DNA of 64,000 nucleotides. It comes from Halomonas salipaludis. GTDB lineage: Bacteria > Pseudomonadota > Gammaproteobacteria > Pseudomonadales > Halomonadaceae. Positions 33,624 through 41,170 of this stretch are shown here, piece by piece. The notes beneath the pieces are model-generated. The model was not told the DNA's origin, ran no database searches, and saw nothing but the letters and a program-made list of their open reading frames with translations. Position numbers and translations under genes: made by a program. How positions within the stretch are numbered: position 1 is the first letter of the stretch; every line of letters starts with the position of its first letter. Location: positions 124,001 through 188,000 of the forward strand of contig NZ_NSKB01000006.1 in NCBI RefSeq assembly GCF_002286975.1, in the 5' to 3' direction.

Positions 33624-34721
33624 TCAAGGCCTGAGCACCCAGTAGTCGTTCTGGATGTCGTGGGGCAACTGGTGCACCTCGATGTTGCCGAAGCCGGCCT
33701 TACCGAAATACTCCCGTGCCTTCTCCCGGCCCCACATCGTTCCCAGCCCTTCGCCGCCCTGGGCGAGCGAGACGCTCATGCAGTGCATGATCGACAGGGT
33801 GTAGAGCAACGTGCCCATGGGGTGGTCGCGGTCGCCGTGGTGGTGGCTCGAGGAGTGGATATCCTGGGCCAGGTAGACGCCATCCTCGCGCAGGGTGCGG
33901 CGGATACCCTTGAGCAGGTTCAGCGGGTGGGCCTGGTCATGGATGGCATCGAAGGTGGTAACCAGGTCGTAGCGCTGTGCCGGCGCCGTGCGGTCGAAGT
34001 CGCTGAGGTCGCGCTCCTCGAAGCGCAGGTTGGCCAGGCCCAGGCGAGCGGCACGCTGCGTCGCCCAGCCGATGGCCTCTGCAGATAGGTCGTAGCCGGT
34101 AAAGCGGCTGTTGGGGAAGCGTTCGGCGAGCTTCATCAGCGCCAGGCCGCGGCCGCAGCCCAGGTCGAGTACGTCGATGCCCTGCGCCAGCCTGTCCGGC
34201 AGCTCTGCTGCCAGCGGCAGGATGGCATCCAACAGCACGGGCAGCACGGTCTGGCCGCTATCCTCGGCCATGACCTCATGGAAACGGGCATAGCGCGAGT
34301 ACGGCACGCCGCCACCGTGGCGGAAGCATTCCAGCACGTCGTCCTCCACTTGGCCCATCAGCGGCAGGTACTGGGAGAACACGGCGAGGTTGGCCTCGCC
34401 GCCGTCGGTCAGCAGCGTGGCATGTTCGGGGGGAAGGCGATAGGTCATGGCCCGTGGGTCGTGCTCGACCAGGGCGGCGACCGTCGCGCCACCCAGCCAC
34501 TCGCGCACGTAGCGCTCATCGAGCTTGGCCTTGGCGGCAAGTTCGCTGCTGGTCACTGGCTCGCCGTTGGCCAGGTGGTCGAGCAGGCCGCTGCGGTGGG
34601 CCAGCGAGATCAGCTGCAGCATGGCGCCTTCGTTGAGCGCACGCACGAAGCGGTTCTCGAAGTCGGCGGCGCGGGAGGCGTCGAAATTGGCGGGAACGGA
34701 GGGTTGGGCTTGGGCAGTCAT
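33624..34721 (-). CDS. Class I SAM-dependent methyltransferase with N-terminal winged helix
   Basis: A 365-residue enzyme. Residues 20-110 form a winged-helix dimerisation-like domain (LNEGAMLQLISLAHRSGLLDHL, SSELAAKAKLDERYVREWLGGA). The SAM domain starts near 180 with VLDLGCGRGLALMKLAERFP, then FTGYDLSAEAIGWA and YDLVTTFDAIHDQAHP. This is the Rv2258c-like group; substrate unknown. The ATG at 34719-34721 has GGAGAAA upstream. It is divergent from the GlxA-type regulator, which may control it. Confidence 0.85.
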   Translation of the reverse strand: MTAQAQPSVPANFDASRAADFENRFVRALNEGAMLQLISLAHRSGLLDHLANGEPVTSSELAAKAKLDERYVREWLGGATVAALVEHDPRAMTYRLPPEHATLLTDGGEANLAVFSQYLPLMGQVEDDVLECFRHGGGVPYSRYARFHEVMAEDSGQTVLPVLLDAILPLAAELPDRLAQGIDVLDLGCGRGLALMKLAERFPNSRFTGYDLSAEAIGWATQRAARLGLANLRFEERDLSDFDRTAPAQRYDLVTTFDAIHDQAHPLNLLKGIRRTLREDGVYLAQDIHSSSHHHGDRDHPMGTLLYTLSIMHCMSVSLAQGGEGLGTMWGREKAREYFGKAGFGNIEVHQLPHDIQNDYWVLRP

Positions 34722-34824
34722 GGCGTTTCTCCATAGGTCTTGTTGTGTCATTGACGCGTCCATTCTGGCGCTCCCGGCTGGGCTACACTGAAGTCCCTAC
34801 GGACAAAAACCGGCGGTTTCCGCC

Positions 34825-35841
34825 ATGTCGATGCAGAAACCCACCATCGCCTTGCTGGCGATTCCCGAAGTGGCGGCTTCTACCCTCTATGGGATCTACG
34901 ATGTCTTCGCCGCCGCAGGGCGCGACTGGCCCGCCCTGATCGAGGGTAAGACCGGTGAGCCATTGTTCGTGCCGCAGGTGGCCGCTCGTGCTGGCCCCCA
35001 CGAGATGGTTATCGCCAACGGTGTGCGCATCGTTCCCGATGCCGGGCTGGATTGGGTGCCCGATGTGGTGTGCATTCCCGAGATCATGCTGCCGCCTGAC
35101 GCGGTGCTCGAGGGGCGCTATAGCGAGGAGGTCGAATGGCTCAAGCGCTGCCATGCCGCTGGCGCCATCCTGGCGACTGCCTGTTCCGGCGCCCTGTTGC
35201 TGGCCGAGTCAGGGCTGCTGCGGGGCGAGGATGCCACCACGCACTGGGCCTACTGCGATGTGCTGGGTCGCTATCCGGACGTACGGGTGCATCCGCATCG
35301 AGCCCTGGTGATCGGCGGCACCGGGAGTCGCCTGGTCATGGCGGGGGGCGGCACCTCCTGGAGCGACCTGGCGCTGTATCTCGTCGCGCGCCTAGCCGGC
35401 GTCGACGAGGCGATGCATCTCGCCAAGCTGTTCCTGATCGATTGGCATGCGGCCGGCCAGCTTCCCTTCGCCATGCTTGCGCGCACCCGGCAGGCCGAGG
35501 ATGCCGTCATCGCGCGCTGCCAGACGTGGATCGCCGAACACTACGACGAGCCGTCGCCCGTGGCCGCCTTGATCGAGGTATCGGGGCTCAGCGAACGCAG
35601 CTTTCACCGTCGTTTCAGGAAGGCCACCGGCCTGACGCCCATGGAGTACGTGCATACCCTGCGCCTGGAAGAGGCCAAGCAGATGCTTGAGACCGAGAAG
35701 GCGCCGGTGGATGCCATCGCCGAGGCGGTGGGCTACGAAGACGCTGCGTTTTTTGGCCGGTTGTTCCGGCGTAAGGTTGGCCTGACCCCGGCTCAGTACC
35801 GGCGCCGCTTCGGTGGGCTGCGCAAGGCCCTGGCGGGGTGA
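34825..35841 (+). CDS. GlxA-type regulator: DJ-1/PfpI domain fused to AraC helix-turn-helix
   Basis: A 338-residue transcription factor. Residues 8-190 form a DJ-1/PfpI-like glutamine amidotransferase fold with the nucleophile-elbow cysteine in ATACSGALLLAESGLL. The AraC domain follows (VAALIEVSGLSERSFHRRFRKATGLTPMEYVHTLRLEEAKQML, then AIAEAVGYEDAAFFGRLFRRKVGLTPAQYRRRF). The GlxA subfamily senses metabolites such as glycine betaine and carnitine derivatives, which would suit a halophile, but the ligand here is unknown. The divergent methyltransferase is a candidate target. Confidence 0.87.
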   Translation: MSMQKPTIALLAIPEVAASTLYGIYDVFAAAGRDWPALIEGKTGEPLFVPQVAARAGPHEMVIANGVRIVPDAGLDWVPDVVCIPEIMLPPDAVLEGRYSEEVEWLKRCHAAGAILATACSGALLLAESGLLRGEDATTHWAYCDVLGRYPDVRVHPHRALVIGGTGSRLVMAGGGTSWSDLALYLVARLAGVDEAMHLAKLFLIDWHAAGQLPFAMLARTRQAEDAVIARCQTWIAEHYDEPSPVAALIEVSGLSERSFHRRFRKATGLTPMEYVHTLRLEEAKQMLETEKAPVDAIAEAVGYEDAAFFGRLFRRKVGLTPAQYRRRFGGLRKALAG

Positions 35842-35876
35842 GGGCTCTTAGGACCGAAGGAGTGACACGCTGCCGC

Positions 35877-36281
35877 TCATAGGCGTCGCCTGACGATCAT
35901 GGTGGCGAGCAGGTGAGTGGCGCCGCCGACGGCAGCGATCAGGGTGAAGGCGCCGGGTGCACCGCGCGCGATCTCCCAGAAGAAGCCGAGCAGTGCCACG
36001 CCGAGCACGGCGCAGTAGGCGGCACGCAGGGCGTGGAGCTGGATCAGGGCGTGGCGCTCATCCAGCGGTGGGTCCTGGCTAAGTACCTGGACCGACTCGA
36101 AGCGCTGGCCGAAGCGCATCAGCGCGGCATAGCCCAGCATGATGGCGAACATGGCCAGGCCGACCCCGGGCGCATCCGCGGCCAACCAGGCGGTCAGGAA
36201 CATCGCAACCCCAAGACCCGCGCCGACCAGCGGCACGAGCAGGGGGTTGTCATGGGCTGGCGTGTCATGGTGGTGTGTCAT
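35877..36281 (-). CDS. Small four-helix membrane protein
   Basis: A 134-residue inner-membrane protein. A His-rich N-terminus (MTHHHDTPAHDN) precedes four hydrophobic segments at about 14-34, 40-52, 84-103 and 109-127. It overlaps the end of the small XRE regulator gene by 17 bp, the common YozG-type regulator plus membrane-protein arrangement. Function unknown. The frame is open upstream to 36407, but the overlap and start context favour 36281. Confidence 0.7.
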   Translation of the reverse strand: MTHHHDTPAHDNPLLVPLVGAGLGVAMFLTAWLAADAPGVGLAMFAIMLGYAALMRFGQRFESVQVLSQDPPLDERHALIQLHALRAAYCAVLGVALLGFFWEIARGAPGAFTLIAAVGGATHLLATMIVRRRL

Positions 36282-36462
36282 CGAATACCTCCTCGACGGG
36301 CTTGCCGAAGAATCGCGCCAGGCGCAAGGCGAGTGGCAGCGAGGGCACGTAGCGGCCAACCTCGATGGAGTTGATGGTGTTGCGCGAGACACCCATGGCC
36401 TCGGCAAGGTCAGCCTGGGTCAGCTGCCGCGCCTTGCGCAGCGCGCGAATGTGATTGTGCAT
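36265..36462 (-). CDS. Small XRE-family regulator (YozG-like)
   Basis: A 65-residue protein that is essentially one helix-turn-helix: IRALRKARQLTQADLAEAMGVSRNTINSIEVGRYVPSLPLALRLARFFGKPVEEVF. The ATG at 36460-36462 directly abuts the inverted repeat at 36463-36510, and no Shine-Dalgarno is visible. Such regulators normally repress their own two-gene operon with a small membrane protein. Confidence 0.85.
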   Translation of the reverse strand: MHNHIRALRKARQLTQADLAEAMGVSRNTINSIEVGRYVPSLPLALRLARFFGKPVEEVFDDTPP

Positions 36463-36510
36463 ATGCCAAGCTTGTTTGTCATTATGGTTTTTGTCAAGCA
36501 AGCTTGGCAT
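36463..36510. promoter_or_regulatory. Long inverted repeat upstream of the small XRE gene
   Basis: ATGCCAAGCTTG (36463-36474) and CAAGCTTGGCAT (36499-36510) are perfect 12-bp inverted copies separated by 24 bp. The first arm ends at the start codon and the second is 8 bp from the AhpD-like stop. Each arm contains AAGCTT, itself a palindrome. The arms are probably paired operators or a hairpin in the leader. Confidence 0.6.
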
Positions 36511-36517
36511 TTGGCGA

Positions 36518-36973
36518 TCAGGACTGGTAACTGCCGGCCTCGGCGGCAAAGCTGATTGCCAGACGGTTCCAGGCATTGATGGTGCAGACCGCCAGGGTCA
36601 GATCGGTCAGGCTCTTCGCGGAGAAGTGCTCGCGGGTGGCCTCGTACAAGACCTCGTCGATGCCGTTGCCGGCAATCAGGGTATTGGCCTCGGCCCAGGC
36701 CAGAGCGGCGCGCTCGCGCTCGGTGTAAAAGGGTGTTTCGCGCCAGGCGCTAAGGGCGTATAGCCGCTGCTCGGTTTCACCGGCCTTGCGCGCGTCCTTG
36801 GTGTGCATGTCGATGCAGTAGGCACAGCCGTTGAGCTGTGAAACGCGGGTATAGACCAGCTCCAGCAGGCCGTCGCCCAGTTCGCCGCTTTCCGCGGCCT
36901 TCTGGACATGGCCTTGCAGGTTGAGCATCGTCTTGAGGCCTTCGGGGCTGGCCGAGAAGTAGTTCATGCGCAT
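36518..36973 (-). CDS. Carboxymuconolactone decarboxylase-like / AhpD-type alkylhydroperoxidase
   Basis: A 151-residue protein of the CMD/AhpD superfamily. The redox motif is LNGCAYCIDMHTKDARKAGE near residues 47-66, with the CxxC and the downstream His of AhpD-like peroxidases. The helix LTDLTLAVCTINAWNRLAISF closes the fold. ATG 36973 has AGGAG eight bases upstream; an ATG two codons later is an alternative. It is divergent from an AraC gene only 15 bp away, so their control signals must overlap. Confidence 0.87.
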   Translation of the reverse strand: MRMNYFSASPEGLKTMLNLQGHVQKAAESGELGDGLLELVYTRVSQLNGCAYCIDMHTKDARKAGETEQRLYALSAWRETPFYTERERAALAWAEANTLIAGNGIDEVLYEATREHFSAKSLTDLTLAVCTINAWNRLAISFAAEAGSYQS

Positions 36974-36988
36974 TGGGAGGTCTCCTGA

Positions 36989-37864
36989 GTGAAAGAAGGG
37001 TTCCACTCTAGCCAGACAGATAGCGGTGGCATTGTAGGTTTTCGACCTGCTGGTCGCTCTGCTGCAGGCCTGACGCTTCGTCGGTTCAACCCTTGCGCGG
37101 CACTGCGTCCCTACGTGCAGTGTTTCTGGCAGGCCAGGGCGCAAGCCAGTAGCGAAGCGGCGAGGGTGGAACTGCTACATCCGGATGGTGCCGCCGGCCT
37201 GCTGTTCAACTTCGGTGGCATGCTCGAGCGCGATGGTGAGCGAGTGGGTGGCGCCTGTTGGGTCGATGGCCCCAAGCGGCGCACAGCGCGGCTGGCGGTG
37301 GGGGAAACGCTCGACTTGCTCGGTGTACGCTTCCTGCCGGGCATGGCATTTCCCTTCGTTAGTGAGGCACTGTCGGCCCTGGCCGGCGGGGAGCTGACGC
37401 CGGGAGATGCCTTGCGCCGGCTTGAGCTCGAAACGCTACATGAGCGTCTGTGGCAGGCTCCCAGCCTGGCCGGGCGCTTGGCGCTGCTAGAGGAGTATCT
37501 GTTGGGCAGGCTGCGTGACGCGGAGCCGGTGCCGCCGGGGCTGGTGTCCTCGCTTGGCTGGTTGCAGCGACACCAAGGCCAGGTCAGCATCGCTGCGCTG
37601 GTGGAGGAATTGCCGTTTGGCCAGCGCCGTCTGGAGCGGCTGTTTCAGCGCCACGTGGGGTTTTCGCCCAAGCGCTATGCACGGCTGCTGCGTGTCGCCC
37701 ATAGCCGCGAGCTGATCAAGCTGGGCGGGAGTGCCACTTCCTTGACCGATACTGCCTTTACCGCCGGCTACTTCGACCAGTCGCACTTCATCCACGACTT
37801 CAAGGCCGTCACTGGCCTGACGCCAGGCGGCTATCGCGACCATGTGCGGCGGCGTTATGGCTAG
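36989..37864 (+). CDS. AraC-family regulator with DUF6597-type N-terminal domain
   Basis: A 291-residue regulator. The N-terminal sensor carries CAALRPYVQCFWQARA and LLHPDGAAGLLFNFGG, typical of the DUF6597 group. The AraC helix-turn-helix starts near 200 (VSIAALVEELPFGQRRLERLFQRHVGFSPKRYARLLR, then SLTDTAFTAGYFDQSHFIHDFKAVTGLTPGGYR). The GTG at 36989 gives a 30-residue tail before the conserved part and overlaps the promoter of the divergent AhpD-like gene, its likely target; no better in-frame start was seen downstream. Confidence 0.82.
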   Translation: MKEGFHSSQTDSGGIVGFRPAGRSAAGLTLRRFNPCAALRPYVQCFWQARAQASSEAARVELLHPDGAAGLLFNFGGMLERDGERVGGACWVDGPKRRTARLAVGETLDLLGVRFLPGMAFPFVSEALSALAGGELTPGDALRRLELETLHERLWQAPSLAGRLALLEEYLLGRLRDAEPVPPGLVSSLGWLQRHQGQVSIAALVEELPFGQRRLERLFQRHVGFSPKRYARLLRVAHSRELIKLGGSATSLTDTAFTAGYFDQSHFIHDFKAVTGLTPGGYRDHVRRRYG

Positions 37865-37893
37865 CCGCGGCTGGTCCGAACCGACGGCAATAA

Positions 37894-38769
37894 TTACGGG
37901 GCTCTAGCGGGTGTGTGTAGTGCAACACCAGCCATGACCAGCGCAATGCCGAGCATATCCTGGCGTGTCGGGATTTGGGCGAGCATGATCGCGGCGATGA
38001 GAGTAGCGGTCGCCGGAAGGATGGCCAGGTAGAGGGCAAAGGTAGCCCGCGGCAGGCGGGACATGGCGAGCTGGTCGGAGACGTAGGGAATGACGGAGGA
38101 GCATATGCCGACGGCGATGCCCGCCAGCACCAACTCGATCGCACCGAAGGCCCTGACAGCCTCGGCAATGCCGATGGGAACGAGGATGACGAAAGCGATC
38201 GCCATGGCGGCGCCGAGTCGCTCGACGCCACCACTGGCACCGTCTCTGGCCGCCTTGTGCCCGAGTATCAGGTAGCCGACGAAGAGTGCCCCGTTCAGAC
38301 TGGCCCAGAAAAGCCCCAATGGGTCGGTCGTCCATTTTAGGTCGATCAACACGAAGACGCCGATCACCGCCAGGCCGAGTGCCAGCAGGTTGCGGCGTGT
38401 GCGTAGGCCGTAGAGAGCAACGGCGATGGTGCCGACGAATTCCATGGCCGCCACCAGGCTCATCGGTAGGCGTTCGAGGGCGAGATAGAACGAGGTGTTC
38501 ATAATCGCCAGGCAAGCGCCGAGCCCCAACAGCAGCAGCCGCGTCCGGGGATCGGCCTGTCGAATCGTTCGCCATGGCCGGGTAAGAGGCGCGAAGAAGA
38601 TGGCCGCCGTTGCGATCCGGAACCAGGCCACGCCGAGCACGCCGACAGCTGGAAAGAGCAGCACGGCGAAGGAGGGGCCGAGATAGTGGAAGATGGCGCT
38701 CACCCCGAACCAGACGTGAGGCGGGACGGCCTCGGCGGCCCGGTTGAGGGTAGTATTCGGCAACGGCAT
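37894..38769 (-). CDS. EamA-family exporter, RhtA-like
   Basis: A 291-residue ten-helix DMT protein. Resemblance to RhtA (threonine/homoserine exporter) shows in IFHYLGPSFAVLLFPAVGVLGVAWFRIATAA near the start and in the MNTSFYLALERLPMSLVAAMEFVG segment. The start has AAGGAGCTACC. The divergent Lrp/AsnC gene supports amino-acid export, because Lrp-like regulators commonly sense the exported amino acid. Confidence 0.85.
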   Translation of the reverse strand: MPLPNTTLNRAAEAVPPHVWFGVSAIFHYLGPSFAVLLFPAVGVLGVAWFRIATAAIFFAPLTRPWRTIRQADPRTRLLLLGLGACLAIMNTSFYLALERLPMSLVAAMEFVGTIAVALYGLRTRRNLLALGLAVIGVFVLIDLKWTTDPLGLFWASLNGALFVGYLILGHKAARDGASGGVERLGAAMAIAFVILVPIGIAEAVRAFGAIELVLAGIAVGICSSVIPYVSDQLAMSRLPRATFALYLAILPATATLIAAIMLAQIPTRQDMLGIALVMAGVALHTPARAP

Positions 38770-38870
38770 GGTAGCTCCTTTCTTCTTATTATGTGAAAGA
38801 TAGGAGCGGGAATGGCATGCATGAAGTAAGGGATAGTTGAGGTAATTCTCACGAAGAGAAGGGGAATTTC

Positions 38871-39359
38871 ATGAAACGTCTTCGATACGAAAATGGAGTG
38901 CCGGACGCGACGGATCGGCGATTGTTGCAGGCGCTCGTCGCCGATGCGCGTATCAGCATCGCGGAGCTGGCGCGTCTCGTCGGCCTGTCGCCACCCAGCG
39001 TGTCGGAGCGGATCAAGCGCCTGGAGGAAGCGGGGGTCATCGAGGGCTATACCGTCAGGGTCAATGCTCGGGCGCTTGGCTTGTCGCTCACCGCGTGGCT
39101 GCGCATCCGGCCGATACCGGGCCAACTGCAAAGGGTCGCCGAGCTACTGAAAGGGCTGCCGGAAATCACCGAGTGCGACCGTATCACGGGCGATGATTGC
39201 TTCATCGCCCGAGCGCACCTGGCATCGGTCGAGCATCTGGAGCGATTGATCGACGAAATCATTCCCTACGCGATGACCAATACCGCAATCGTCCAGTCCT
39301 CCCCGGTCGAGCATCGCTTACCGCCGTGGAGCGGCTCCGAGGCGGGCGGCACTCGCTAA
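38871..39359 (+). CDS. Lrp/AsnC-family regulator
   Basis: A 162-residue regulator. The AsnC helix-turn-helix (DATDRRLLQALVADARISIAELARLVGLSPPSVSERIKRLEEAGVIEGYTVRVN) is followed by a RAM ligand domain with LPEITECDRITGDDCFIARAHL. AAGGGGAA lies ten bases before the ATG. It is divergent from the RhtA-like exporter and probably regulates it. Its stop overlaps that of the convergent DUF899 gene. Confidence 0.88.
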   Translation: MKRLRYENGVPDATDRRLLQALVADARISIAELARLVGLSPPSVSERIKRLEEAGVIEGYTVRVNARALGLSLTAWLRIRPIPGQLQRVAELLKGLPEITECDRITGDDCFIARAHLASVEHLERLIDEIIPYAMTNTAIVQSSPVEHRLPPWSGSEAGGTR

Positions 39360-40087
39360 GTTGCTGATTCGTACTCGTCGTGGCGTTTCACCCAATCCAT
39401 CAGGTTGCGGTGAGGCCCGGTTTCGTTACGGCCGTGGGGCGTCAAGTCGAGCAGCATGTAGGTGGTGTCGACGAGTTCGTCGCCGCGCCCGTAGGTCGAG
39501 TAGGTATGGAAAATTTCGCCATCGGTGTTTCGGTAGAACACGCTGAGGCCGGACAGGTCCTCGATCGAGACGTTGGCCGTGGCGTAGTTGTAGGTGGCCG
39601 TTCCCTGGGCGATCGCTTCGGGGGTAAATGAAACTTGGTAGTCGTAGTTGAAGTTGCTGCCGTGGGAGGAGACCCACGTCACCTGCCAGCCCATGCGCCG
39701 CCGGTAGGCCTCGATCTCGTCGAGCGGGGCGCGGGAGACCCGAACCAGGCTCACGTCATGATGCTCGAGGTGTATCCGTGTGCCTTCGATGTGGTCGGCC
39801 GTGAAGGAGCAACCGATGCAGCCCGCCCCCCAGCTGGGGCCGAACATGAAGTGATGGACAATGAGCTGGCTGCGACCCTCGAACAACGCGGCGAGCGTCT
39901 TGCGGCCTTCTGGCGTATCGAAGACATATTCCTTATCGACCCTCACCCACGGCAAAGCGCGGCGCTTGGTGCTCAGATCGTCGCGCAGGCGGGTGAGTTC
40001 TTTTTCCCTTGTCAGTAGCTCTTTGCGGGCGGCGAGCCATTCATCGCGGGAGACGACGGGGTGGGATATTGCATCGTGCGCTGACAT
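39356..40087 (-). CDS. DUF899 thioredoxin-like family protein (second paralogue)
   Basis: A 243-residue DUF899 protein with KEYVFDTPEGRKTLAALFEGRSQLIVHHFMFGPSWGAGCIGCSFTADHI, so the CxxC-like pair is conserved, and LSVFYRNTDGEIFHTYSTYGRGDE. It shares the overall plan of the gene at 20174-20878 but is clearly diverged. Start after AGGAGAACTCCTC. It is divergent from the MarR-GNAT gene. Function unknown. Confidence 0.82.
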   Translation of the reverse strand: MSAHDAISHPVVSRDEWLAARKELLTREKELTRLRDDLSTKRRALPWVRVDKEYVFDTPEGRKTLAALFEGRSQLIVHHFMFGPSWGAGCIGCSFTADHIEGTRIHLEHHDVSLVRVSRAPLDEIEAYRRRMGWQVTWVSSHGSNFNYDYQVSFTPEAIAQGTATYNYATANVSIEDLSGLSVFYRNTDGEIFHTYSTYGRGDELVDTTYMLLDLTPHGRNETGPHRNLMDWVKRHDEYESAT

Positions 40088-40184
40088 GAGGAGTTCTCCT
40101 GTTGCTGTCTTTGCACGAGGTAGTCGTCCTGGTGGGGTCGGATTCGACAGGAGGACAAGTGCTGCGCACGGACCATTGACATAT

Positions 40185-40218
40185 TTGCCTAAAGCAGCTA
40201 ATTGTTTGCTTTAGGCAA
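40185..40218. promoter_or_regulatory. Palindromic operator upstream of the MarR-GNAT gene
   Basis: TTGCCTAAAGCA (40185-40196) and TGCTTTAGGCAA (40207-40218) are perfect 12-bp inverted copies with a 10-bp spacer. They lie 18 bp before the ATG at 40236 and just after a consensus TTGACA (40176-40181), as expected for MarR autoregulation. Confidence 0.65.
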
Positions 40219-40235
40219 GTTTAAAGGCTTTTTCC

Positions 40236-41159
40236 ATGAGAACAGATCAGCTTCTTGAAGAGCGCGCCGGGGTCGTACGAAGCTTCAACCGTTTCTACAC
40301 GCGGCAGATTGGGGTGTTGCACGAGCACCTTCTGGAGAGTCAATTCTCGCTGACGGAGGTTCGCATCCTGTATGAGCTGGCGCATAAGCCGATGCTCACC
40401 AGCGCCGATATCTGCCGAGAGCTTGGTCTCAATGCCGGCTATGTGAGCCGGGTGCTCAAGGGCTTCGAAAAGCAGGGGCTCATTACCAAGACTCCCTCGG
40501 CGTCGGATAGGCGAGCGGCGCAACTGCAGCTGACGGAGCAGGGCTGGGCGACTTACAGGCCACTGAACGAGGCGTCACAGCGCGAAGTCGTTGCCATGTT
40601 GCAGCAACTGTCGGAGCCCGAGCAGCAAGGGCTGGTCGAGGCGATGGGCCAAATCAAGGGCCTGCTCGGCGACGGGGGGGCGAGCTACTTGCTGCGCGAT
40701 CCACAAGCAGGCGATATGGGGTGGATCGTCCATCGCCAGGCGGTGCTGTATGCGCAGGAGTACGGTTGGAACACAGAGTACGAAGCGCTGATTGCGGAGA
40801 TCGTCGCCAAGTACCTGCGCAACTTCGACCCACGCTGGGAGCGGTGCTGGATCGCCGAGAAGAATGGCAGCGTCGTTGGGTCCGTGTTCATCGTTCGGGA
40901 AGACGACACGACCGCAAAGCTGCGGCTGCTTTACGTCGATCCCTGCGCCCGTGGCCTTGGGGTAGGCAGTCGGCTCGTGGAGGAGTGCCTCAGGTTCGCC
41001 CGCCAGGTCGGCTACCGGAAGATAATTCTGTGGACCAACAGCGTACTGACCGATGCGCGCCGGCTCTATGAAAAAGCAGGATTCGAACTGGTGGAGGAAG
41101 AGCCCCATCACAGCTTCGGCAAGGACCTGGTAGGCCAGGTTTGGCGTCGTGAGCTGTAG
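40236..41159 (+). CDS. MarR-type regulator fused to a GNAT acetyltransferase
   Basis: A 307-residue two-domain protein. Residues 1-145 are a MarR winged helix (LTSADICRELGLNAGYVSRVLKGFEKQGLITKTPSASDRRAAQLQLTEQG). Residues 150-307 are a GNAT domain with the acetyl-CoA loop LYVDPCARGLGVGSRLVEECLRFA and a C-terminal NSVLTDARRLYEKAGFELVEEEPHHSFGKD. The fusion is a known family of unclear substrate; the acetyltransferase domain may sense acetyl-CoA or modify a partner. The palindrome just upstream is its likely autoregulatory site. Confidence 0.88.
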   Translation: MRTDQLLEERAGVVRSFNRFYTRQIGVLHEHLLESQFSLTEVRILYELAHKPMLTSADICRELGLNAGYVSRVLKGFEKQGLITKTPSASDRRAAQLQLTEQGWATYRPLNEASQREVVAMLQQLSEPEQQGLVEAMGQIKGLLGDGGASYLLRDPQAGDMGWIVHRQAVLYAQEYGWNTEYEALIAEIVAKYLRNFDPRWERCWIAEKNGSVVGSVFIVREDDTTAKLRLLYVDPCARGLGVGSRLVEECLRFARQVGYRKIILWTNSVLTDARRLYEKAGFELVEEEPHHSFGKDLVGQVWRREL

Positions 41160-41170
41160 TGTCCACACTC

